This document shows positions 55,491 to 64,000 of a DNA stretch of 64,000 bases, piece after piece. The notes under the pieces are model-generated. The model was not told the origin of the DNA. It was given only the letters and a program-made list of their open reading frames with translations, and made no database searches. Positions within the stretch are counted from its first letter, which is position 1. Every line of letters begins with the position of its first letter. This DNA comes from Ambrosia x helenae (lineage: Eukaryota; Streptophyta; Magnoliopsida; Asterales; Asteraceae). Both the position numbers and the translations under genes were made by a program. The stretch spans positions 88,787,769 to 88,851,768 of the forward strand of contig CM061232.1 in NCBI GenBank assembly GCA_030844895.1, in the 5' to 3' direction.

Positions 55491-58400
55491 TCTATACTAT
55501 ATTATAATGCATGAGTGAGGGGTAGTTTAAGATCCCCAAAAGTTAAGAACTTTATTTTCATTAACAACCCTAAAATGAGGGTAAAATAGTCATTCAACCA
55601 CTTTTACACTTTAGTACCCCATTTTAATTACTTTAATTCCCCATTTTTAGTTAGTAGTTACATTTTTCTTCCATCCCCTACAAAATTATAATTCTTTTAT
55701 TTAATCATATCTAAACTTTTAAACTATTATGTCTTAAAAACATTCACAAATATCGTGACGATCTGCTCATTTTTGTCAACGTTTGGATGTTCGTCTTAGT
55801 TAGTATCGACGTGTAATTTGAAATGCACAAGAAATGAATGTGTTATGTACAAGTGATCACTACATTGCATTTTTAACTTAAAGAATTAAAAAAAATAGAT
55901 ATTTATTAATTAACTGAAAGAATCAAAACTTCACTTATAATGAAATGCTTTATAATTAAAACTTTAATGCACAAATGTTTAAAGTCTATTGTACAAACCT
56001 CTAACGCACACCAACCTCTAAAGCTATTATTTTCTTCACCACTTTGTTCTTCACATTTGGGTTTTGAAATTCAAAAGGCCAAACACTAAAAGCCTACCGC
56101 CACTTTGTTATACACATTTTGGTTTTGAAATTCGAAACGCCAAACACACTCTCCGCTCTTTCTCTCACCTACATCAAAAAGCTCAGATTGTTTGACTGGT
56201 TTCATATTATGGTTTCTATAGATAAAAAACTTCATCTACTAATTGTTTGGCTTTAAATGAACGGTTAACAAACCCTAACCCATTGAAACTTTTTAATCCA
56301 AATGTTAGGTGAACTTTGGAGACCATGGAACGACCGATTCTGGTGGAAATGGTGGGTCGTAAGTCCAGATCAATAAGGGCAGTATCACAAAGAATCGTCC
56401 CCTACCAACAACCATTGATAAAAACGGCAGTTCGATGACACATAGGTAAGCACCTGACTATGACTTTTGATATTTCTTTGGTTGCCCAATATTTCTGCTT
56501 GTATGTTGTATTTGTTATGGTCTGAATGTGATTCTTGTTCTTCTTCATTTTATTTACGTTCATCTGCTTCATCACTTATAGATGTTTTTCTTTTATCATT
56601 TTTCGTTAATCTGTGTTTAAATTTCAATTAACCATGTTTTTTTCATCATTTTCCGTTAATCTGAGTTTAAATTTTACCTATGAAAATTTTCTTCATCATT
56701 TTTCATCAAGTTGTGTTTAATGTTTAGTTTGTTTCATGAATTGATCTGCAGCCTTCAGATGGAATCACAAAGGTTACTAACGAAGAAGTTGAGACTTAAG
56801 AGTTTGAACAAAAGGTCTGAGATCTATCCACTGTTTTTTTTTTTTTTTTTCTGATTTTGAAGATATGTTTTTAGTATTACTATATTAGTGACCGGATTGC
56901 AATTTTTCATTTGGAGTCTATTTTTAACTATTAGTCAAGTTGATATTCAATTTCCTTTTGACATCAAATTCAAAATGCTAAACAAATAATCTTGGATCTA
57001 AGAGTCAAACTGACGACTTTTAGGGAAAAGCTGTTTATAAATAAATTCTAAAAGGATTTAAATAAATTTTAATAGGATTTAGCCCTAAGGGCCATGTTTT
57101 TCACTTTCTTTGTTAGTTTTAGTTTTTTTCTTTGCTTTCTCTAATCAATGGCTATTTTTTTGCACGTTCGCCTTTAATTATGGCCGAAGCTTATACTTTG
57201 TGTCCTTAACTGAATCCAGGTTAAAAATTGGGGAATAGTATCTGTTAGTTAGTTCAAAATAGACGTTTGAAGTAGGGATACTTTGTTAGGTTTGAATCCA
57301 CTTAGTTGATAAACACTTTTGTCGCTTAATATTATTGTTTTCGCTAATTGGCTTTTAGATTTTTTAGTTTTTGCATTGTTTTATATGGATGAAGATGGCA
57401 TTGACATGACTGAGAAACAAAAACCCTAAAAAGGCCTATTTATCTAACGTTGTCGATAAATAGGGTGCCAACAACCGTAATATGTATCCTTCATAGTCAA
57501 CGCAATTTTTTTTTTGTAGTAATCTATATATTTTATGATTATATGTGCCCAATTTATTTACTTGATTTCTTCAAGAAAAGAATGTTCAAGAAGTTCACTT
57601 GATAATCAGCTTCAAAATCACAAGAATAAGATGGCGTAAACAAAAGAAGGTAATTGCATGTGTGCTTCAAGCATGGCTCAAGCATTACACAAGACTCGTG
57701 TTTGAGCTTTTAGAGCACTCAATTTTTGTAGTTTTGTTTCCAAAAAGAGGGCATTAAGTACACATTGAGTTCTTATTTTTGTTGCATCGCTACAATTTGG
57801 GTCAAAACAAACAGCTTTTCAGTACAAGTCGAAATAAGTAAATCTGACCCGTAAACACTTTATAAGAAGTTATGTATCAATAACCGATGGTAAATATGTG
57901 GGTCCTACAATTTACACCCTAAAATTTACCATGGGCATTTTTTAGTAATGCGACTATTTGATTTGTTCATTTTATGTTTTGTTTCTGAAGCATAGTTGTT
58001 TTTTTCTCTTATAACATTTAATGTAAACTACCATTATCATTTATCCTCAGGCGAGCGAATGTAGATACGAAGAGCTGGTTATGCAAGTTCCTGAATGTAC
58101 TAGGCCTCTTTTGAGGCACATTGAGGCAATACAAGTATTCAATCATTAGACCCATTGTACATTGATCCTGGTTTGTACACTAATATTTCTATAATATTAA
58201 TAGGAAGCAACTTCTATAAAAGCAGAAGCTTGGGTTGAAGCAGAGAGATCGCTAAACATTCGGCTTCAGGTCCCATAAATAGGATATATAGATGTGTGTG
58301 TATTACTTAAAGCATAAATACTTTATATTCATAAACTTCCCTAATAGCTCAATTTGCAGGATTTAGAGGCTAAAGTTGCAGCTTTAGAGGAAAGAACTGT

Positions 58401-60027
58401 TAATTCAAGCATACATAATCTTTTCTAAGCTAATGTAAGTTTTTGTACGTTTATAGTTCATTTAAGAATTGTGAATAAGATTATATCTATTCAAACCTCA
58501 TAAGTCCCTCCACAAAGCGGGTCAAAAGTCAACAACATTGTCAGTTGAAGTATTTTTGGTTAATGCAGTTTGACCTGGCCATTGAATTTAAAATTTGACC
58601 TGTTGGCAATGAAAGTTAAATCTTTATAATGAACCAGAATGTGGACAGTTCAAATGCAAAATCCCTATGATTAAAGCAAGGAATCATTTTATCTTAGATA
58701 TATTGCTTGCCACTTTCAGTTTCCAACTCATTTGCATGCCCCTGTGTAGTTGTATGTAAATTTAATGGCGTGGAATGGGACAGGATATTGGGTTGTGGGA
58801 AAGCCTTATAATGCCAATGAGACAATATCAAATTACTTAAGTAGTTATTTACAAGAGTACTATATTGGCACTACATGCGCCTCAAATATCATCACTTCAA
58901 ATTATACTAGATATATGCCTGCTTAGATTTAGCATTAATTAACAACATTGATATTTAAGTGGATGACAAGGTACTATGTCATTTAGTTGCTATGCTCAAT
59001 GTATCAGATTTGTTATTTGTAGGCCTTATCATTTGTAGTATGTTATTCTTCAGAAGATGATGTTCCCTCCATGCCTTTGATCAGCGGATTAACTTTCTGG
59101 TCAGGAGAAACAGAGTATTCATCATTAGGCTGGGGAGATAATTTCATCCATAATCGAGATATGGGAACAAGTGACTTTACTTGACTTGCCTTACATGTAT
59201 CATCTTGGGTGATTTTGTACAATAAGGTATCCGTTTTGACAATTTGCTCCTATGTTATAATGAAAGAGAGGTCTTGCATTATTTTTGCTTTTATTTTGTT
59301 CATTTTTATTTTGACATCTTATATATTTACCCATTTACTAACTCGACATACTAAATGCCATATGATAAAGTAGTGTAATTTTAGTGTTTTAACTATAGAC
59401 CTGAATGATTATGGGATTATGTTATTACTGCACTTTCATCCCCATTACTTACTATTTCTTTTAGTCATTATTCATTACTTGTTTTGTTAATAACATAGCT
59501 GTGAAACATCCATGTTTAAGTTTAATACATCGATACATTTAAGTAATGTAGCCATTTGTAGACAAAAATACGAGGTGATTTTTTTTATAATAACACTTTC
59601 CACTGAATAAACCGGCAAATTACATAACGATAGCAGGTAAGCGAGCAACAAGTTACGTCACTACCTCTTTCTAGATAGGCGAGCAACAAGCTCTGAAACT
59701 GGTGACAAATGATTACATATTACGGTTTACTTAGCACCTGTTAACAAAAAGATATGAGATAATGTATGTGTTATTTCATCTTTGCTTTACTTATATTTGA
59801 CCTGTGTCTGATTCTTACGTTTTAAGAGCTTGAACTTGTATGCGACCTTCATTACCTCCTTCACCTATGAGCATGATGTGATATTATGCACGTTAATCCA
59901 CCCTCCCACCGTCCATGATATCCAAAAAGTAGAGAAAAAAGTAAACCTTCTTGTAAATAAAATACGTTCAATTTATAGGTGGCATCTTAACCCGACGAAG
60001 GAAAAACGTGTTGAAATAGGCACGTGT

Positions 60028-60064
<37 letters not shown>

Positions 60065-60412
60065 TATTTTGGTTCAAATGGACAGGTATTTGACAGAGAA
60101 CGAGTTGGATAGGAACGGGAAAAAGTATGCTAAATTTAGGATGGTCACCTTATTTTAACCTACTCCAACCTAACCATGGATTATAATTTTCCTTTTTCAA
60201 AATACTTTTTTTTTTCATATATTATGTAATTCCGTGTTACACGAGTTTATAACACAGATGGACCACACTGATGTTGCACGGTTTTTTTATCTTTTTTTTT
60301 TTGAACGGCCAACACAACACATTATGTCCGGGTGGGATTAAGAATCGAACCTGAGACCTCTCAGTCCCAATTGTATCGTCGCCCCCGCTGCATCGCGCGG
60401 GTTTCGTACTAG
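55491..60412 (+). mobile_element. Non-autonomous Helitron (4.9 kb) carrying gene fragments
   Basis: 5' end TCTATACTATATTATAATGC after an A (55490). The 3' end has a hairpin, CCCGC (60384-60388) with GCGGG (60397-60401), seven bases before a terminal CTAG (60409-60412), followed by T (60413). Insertion between A and T is the Helitron rule, and the flanks rejoin the MITE. There is no Rep/helicase. It holds golgin exons (58051-58428), a poly(T) run (60028-60063) and unidentified exon-like blocks near 56320-56445 and 59040-59185. Confidence 0.82.
58051..58428 (+). pseudogene. Captured exons of a golgin candidate 5 (TMF-like) gene
   Basis: Three exon-like blocks with consensus introns between them: 58051-58134, 58204-58269 and 58360-58428. 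The first reads YEELVMQVPECTRPLLRHIE, the second AWVEAERSLNIRLQ, and the third DLEAKVAALEERTVN before a TAA. This matches, from memory, the coiled-coil part of plant golgin candidate 5, a Golgi tethering protein (QVPESTRPLLRQIEAMQ, then AWAAVERSLNSRLQ). All three introns sit between codons. Retained introns mean the fragment was copied at DNA level, as Helitrons do, not through mRNA. The fragment alone cannot make the protein, though a chimeric transcript is possible. Confidence 0.75.
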
Positions 60413-60676
60413 TTATATAGAGTGTATAAGTGGTTGTGAGTAGAGGAGAGAGAAAAAATATAGAGGAGACACTGTTCATCAGTAAATTTGGAGGAGACAC
60501 TGTTCACCCTTCATAATTTTTTAATATTTTTAAAAGTGGTTGTGAGTAGAGGAGGGAGAAAATGTAATGATAAAAGTATAGAATAAGTATTATTAAATAG
60601 AAAATGAGAGAGAAATGTAGTGATATTTAGTGTAATTATAGAGATGGAGATGAAGTGTTTATTGTGAATGCTCTAA

Positions 60677-61342
60677 TATCCATATTAATATATGAACATG
60701 ACGCTACAAGATAGGATTGATGGGATTGTTCATTTGCCAACTTCAACAATGGGAGCTACTAATTGTGGTGGGCCACAAATTAAAATGTTTAATGTTACTA
60801 GACTGAAGAATAACAAACGTTTAAGATGCCTAATTAACATAACAAATATTGATGTGGATAATGGTGTGAAAGCTTCGAAGGTTGTCAATGTGGGTGCCCA
60901 AACTAGGTTCAGGTCCGCCCGAGTAAATTATTACGAAACAGTTGTTTGTTACAGATCAACGACACAAGTGAACATGAGATGGTCAAAAGCTCCCTTCGAC
61001 CCGGGTGGTACAAGTTTCTATTCGAGAGAGATGATCCATGAAGTTGGAATTTTGAAGAGGGTCATGGTAATAATAATTCAAAGCTGGGTTGACGTTCCTT
61101 TTGATCCAGGTGGCTTTGGTCCGATGGCAAAACTCGAGGACGAGTTTTTTTTCGAAAACGGGGAGTATGATGCAGGGCCATCCATATTATCTTTTCTATT
61201 TAAATTTTGAATTTCCTATTTATTTTTATTTAGTTTCCTAATTCTATTTTGATCCTTAGTTATAAATTAGGGTTTAGGGTTTTATTGTGTTTTGATTAAC
61301 CATTTGTTTTTAAGTCATTTGATTGCTTTCGAAACTGCATCA
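60677..61342 (+). mobile_element. 3' end of a gypsy-like retroelement with its LTR
   Basis: LTR 61168-61342 with ends TGATGCAG and CTGCATCA, the same as at 28027-28267, preceded by a purine tract (AAAACGGGGAGTA, 61155-61167). An open frame of 172 codons (60692-61210) runs from the internal region into the LTR. It has no domain I recognise, but contains two PFDPGG motifs (about 61000 and 61100) and an acidic end (LEDEFFFENGEYDAG). The left part was lost or lies beyond the MITE insertion. Confidence 0.6.
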
Positions 61343-61391
61343 ACACTAAGTCACTATTCATCGAAGTTTGATTTTTAATATATAGGATAAA

Positions 61392-62039
61392 CTAGTAAGT
61401 TACCACCCGCGCTTCGCCGCGGGTTCAAAACGTACATAAAAATTAGAGAATATCGACGGGACATTGTTTGTGGCGATAAAAAACCATGTCTCTATGCTAT
61501 AATCGAAAGTCACTTATGTAAAGATAAGCACGTTAGTCGCGTATTACAAAAAAAATATATATATAAAAGCACATTGCAATGATGCATTTAGATATGAGCG
61601 TCAACCACGAGCATTGTAGCGAGACTTTGATTGGTTATGGTTTCGTTCTGTGTCGTTAGAGCAACCAAATAATATAACGCAAAACCATGAAAAAATAAAC
61701 GTGAAAACTCAACATACAAAACTTTATATGTGAAAAACAAAACAGAAACATCATTGATAGCCTTTGCATTTTTAGACAGAATAACAAAACTGTCAAGAAA
61801 AAAACTATATTTCATATAAAAAGACAAAAAAAAAATCCTGTTTAAAAAGGAACATGAAGGTGTCGAACCCATAACCTTCTTGTAAATTAACAACTTACCA
61901 AACCATTCCACACCAAGAAAGGTTTCAAAAATTTACACTTGCAAAATAATCTATAAAATATCAACATACACTAAAAGACAAAAAAAAACACACTGTAGAC
62001 AAGTACTTCAAGAATTGTTATATATAATAATATATAGGA
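61392..62039 (-). mobile_element. Short non-autonomous Helitron (648 bp)
   Basis: On minus it starts TCCTATATATTATTATATAA after an A, and ends with a GC hairpin (about 61416-61432 on plus, CCCGCGCTTCGCCGCGGG) and CTAG (61392-61395) followed by T. It has no coding; a B-box-like tRNA module is near 61862-61910. Confidence 0.7.
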
Positions 62040-62292
62040 TAATATGTATTCTTGTAACTAGTCCGGTTTCAAAACATCTGTTGTAAGTTATAACTATTAT
62101 TGTAACTATGTATCTTGTTTAACATGAGATAGTTCCTTTTTAGCTAAATTTCTAAAGACAGTGGGTGGAAATACTTGCCACTCTATCCATAACCAAATGT
62201 CATTTGTTTCTATATCACAAAAGACAATGCACACAATGTAACAACCTTCCAACGCAACCAAAAACCTCCCAACAAATCTAACACCATAAGCC
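62040..62292. other. 3' flank of the acyl-activating enzyme gene
   Basis: AT-rich; would include the 3' UTR of the minus-strand gene at 62293. No polyadenylation signal was fixed. Confidence 0.4.
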
Positions 62293-63750
62293 TTATAGTT
62301 TGCTCTTTCCCCTTGATGACAAACTCCCCATAGCCTTGGCCCATTCCCGGAGCACAAACTTCTGCGTCTTCCCGTAGACGTCTTCGGCAACTCCCGAAAC
62401 ACCACCGTTCGCGGTGCCATATATCGCGGCAAGTTATTCCGGCAGTAGGCTATCAGCTCATCTTCTTTCAACTTGTATCCTTGTTTTAGCTCTACAAAAG
62501 CACACGGTGTCTCTCCCCAATGCTCGTCGGGTCGGCCCACGACTGCAGCTTCGAGAACCGATGGATGCCGAAAAAGCACGGATTCCACCTCGATTGTACT
62601 AATATTCTCGCCTCCGGATATTATAATATCTTTTGACCGATCTTTGAGTTCGATGTAACCATCCAAATGTCGAACGCCTAAATCCCCGCTCCGAAACCAC
62701 CCGTCTTTGAAAGCTTCTTGTGTCGCGTTAATATCGTTTAAGTACCCGTTCATCACCGTGTTTCCTCGGAACATGACCTCGCCCATTGTTTTTGCGTCCC
62801 ACGCAACACTTTTCATCGTCACAGGGTCTTTAACGTCGACTTCTTCTAACCCTAAATGATTAACACCTTGTCGCGACTTAAGTTTTGCTTGATTTTCCAA
62901 TGGTAGCGTGTTCCACTCAGGTTTTGGGGCACACACGGTTCCTGGACCGTACGTCTCCGTGAGACCATACGCGTGACACACATCGAACCCAAGCTGCTCC
63001 ATACCGAACACCACCTGCGAAGGCGGAGGCGCTCCACCCGTCATCACTGTCACCTTCCCAGGAAGTGAGACCCGCTCAGTTTCTGGCGCGTTAATTATCA
63101 TGTTCAAAACCGTGGGGGCGCCACCCATGTGTGTAACCCCGTGTCGAGATATAGATCCGAAGATCCCCTTCGCGGTCACCGCCCGTAGACACACATTGGT
63201 GCCGCCCTGCGCCGCCACGGCCCACGTCAAACACCAACCGTTGCAATGAAACATCGGAAACCGTCCATAAGTATACTGGCATCGACCGCATTTCATTAAG
63301 TAAAACCGCAGCTAACGAGTTCAAATACGCGCCCCGGTGACTATACACCACCCCTTTCGGACTCGAAGTCGTACCCGACGTATAATTAAGCGCGATCGGA
63401 TCACACTCGTCGATCGGTCTCCTAATCTCAAAATCAAGACTTCCCATTGCCAAAAGAGCTTCATATTCAACAACTTCCAACTTGTTCGGCGCCGAAAGTT
63501 CACCGGAATCCAAAATCAAGACAATTTGAGGCACCGTAGCTGATGATTTCGACATGATTTCGATTGCGCCTTTAGCAACATCTATAAACTGGTGATCAAC
63601 AAATATGAGTTTGGCATTTGAATGCTTAAGCAAAGTTGAGACCATTTTTGAATCATGACGGATATTGAGGGTGCAAAGAACAGCTCCAGCCATCGGAACA
63701 GCGAAATGGAGCTCGTACATTGCCGGGATGTTTGGAGCCAGGACAGCAAC
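62293..63750 (-). CDS. Acyl-activating enzyme (AAE1-like, peroxisomal), 3' exon, two frameshifts
   Basis: These enzymes activate short or medium carboxylates to acyl-CoA with ATP, often in peroxisomes. The exon begins after an acceptor at about 63751 with VAVLAPNIPAMYELHF. It has the AMP-binding loop NYTSGTTSSPKG (about 63375), HCNGWC (about 63245), the MTGGAPPP and YGLTETYGPG motifs (about 63035 and 62955), GWFRSGDLG and DIIISGGENIS (about 62620). The last motif, PKTSTGK, and a C-terminal SKL (peroxisomal signal type 1, stop at 62293) are present but out of frame. Frame breaks: one extra base near 63260 and one missing near 62373, so the encoded C-terminus loses the catalytic lysine context and SKL. 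The first exon (about 60-70 residues) lies beyond 64000 or was not seen. It is either a pseudogene or affected by assembly indels. Confidence 0.88.
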
Positions 63751-64000
63751 CTGCTCGTCAATGCAAACAACCAAAAAAAACATAATAAATAAAACAAACT
63801 AAAAGAAGAATGTGTTACATAAGTACATAACCAAGACCGTTATTATGAATTTATGATTATAAAAAAAAAAAGTAACACATTTATTTATATTTTTAATTGG
63901 GGCATTTTATTTTTCTTGGATTTACTTTAATTTAACTTTCATATATTCAGTCCATTTTAGAACACGTATAAAATGACAACTTTCTGTAAACCTGAGAGCT
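63751..64000. other. Intron or 5' flank of the acyl-activating enzyme gene
   Basis: AT-rich sequence with no coding match. On minus it ends in a T-rich tract and an acceptor before the exon, so it is most likely the first intron, running past the window edge. Confidence 0.55.

Larger units (their letters stand above)
55443..60673. mobile_element. PIF/Tourist-type MITE, split by a Helitron
   Basis: Inverted ends GAGCATTCACAGTAGATGC (55443) and, on minus from 60673, GAGCATTCACAATAAACAC, flanked by TSD TAA at 55440-55442 and 60674-60676, as for PIF/Harbinger. Without the Helitron at 55491-60412 it is about 309 bp with no coding, a typical MITE size. Confidence 0.8.

Overview
This window is repeat-rich nuclear DNA from a flowering plant, most likely a eudicot of the daisy family (Asteraceae). 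Evidence for a plant: a GRAS transcription factor, a BAHD acyltransferase relic, an acyl-activating enzyme with a peroxisomal tripeptide, Tekay/Del-type chromoviruses with a C-terminal chromodomain, Copia elements and Helitrons. The Asteraceae call is inference: a reverse-transcriptase-like relic resembles, from memory, a family common in that group. No database was searched.

Layout, left to right. 1-2218 is a Copia relic cut by the window edge. 3251-11096 is a degenerate full-length Copia element on the minus strand, interrupted by a Tekay-type solo LTR (3929-6588). 11659-13217 is a BAHD acyltransferase pseudogene carrying its own small solo LTR (12000-12348). 14205-25990 is a reverse-transcriptase-like pseudogene split by Tekay-1 (14785-25262), a very young, apparently intact chromovirus. 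27031-27554 is a small three-exon cysteine-rich gene. 28027-31429 is a gypsy-like relic whose gag frame is split by another Tekay-type solo LTR (28455-31039). 31570-33160 is a second Copia relic. 34043-36362 is an element with long inverted ends, holding a hAT insertion (34484-35604). 36635-49632 is Tekay-2, a second apparently intact chromovirus on the minus strand, with a further solo LTR (45663-48003) inside one of its LTRs. It sits inside another element with long inverted ends. 51992-54091 is a GRAS (SCL14/SCL9-type) gene with two frame changes. 55443-60673 is a small PIF-type MITE that took in a 4.9-kb Helitron carrying three exons of a golgin candidate 5 homologue. 60677-61342 is the 3' end of a retroelement. 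61392-62039 is a short Helitron. 62293-63750 is the 3' exon of an acyl-activating enzyme with two frameshifts; its 5' exon lies off the window.

Most boundaries rest on target-site duplications (TSDs) read directly: ATATG, TATTC, GTGCT, GATCT, CATGG, TTATA, CATCTAAC, TAA, and an 11-bp one around an AACCGGTT-rich repeat. This gives a relative order of insertion. Tekay-1 and Tekay-2 have nearly identical LTR pairs and are young, while the solo LTRs they resemble are older and diverged.

The most notable structure lies inside the Tekay-type LTRs. Three diverged LTRs (Tekay-1, 28455-31039 and 3929-6588) share one layout: an antisense tRNA-like module about 200-300 bp in, then a TATA box, a splice-donor-like site, a hairpin whose arms changed together, and a sense tRNA-like module at about 1.0-1.1 kb. 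In Tekay-1 an acceptor-like site abuts the gag ATG, which suggests a spliced leader. Tekay-2 lacks these modules but has dyad clusters around its promoter and a predicted intron inside gag.
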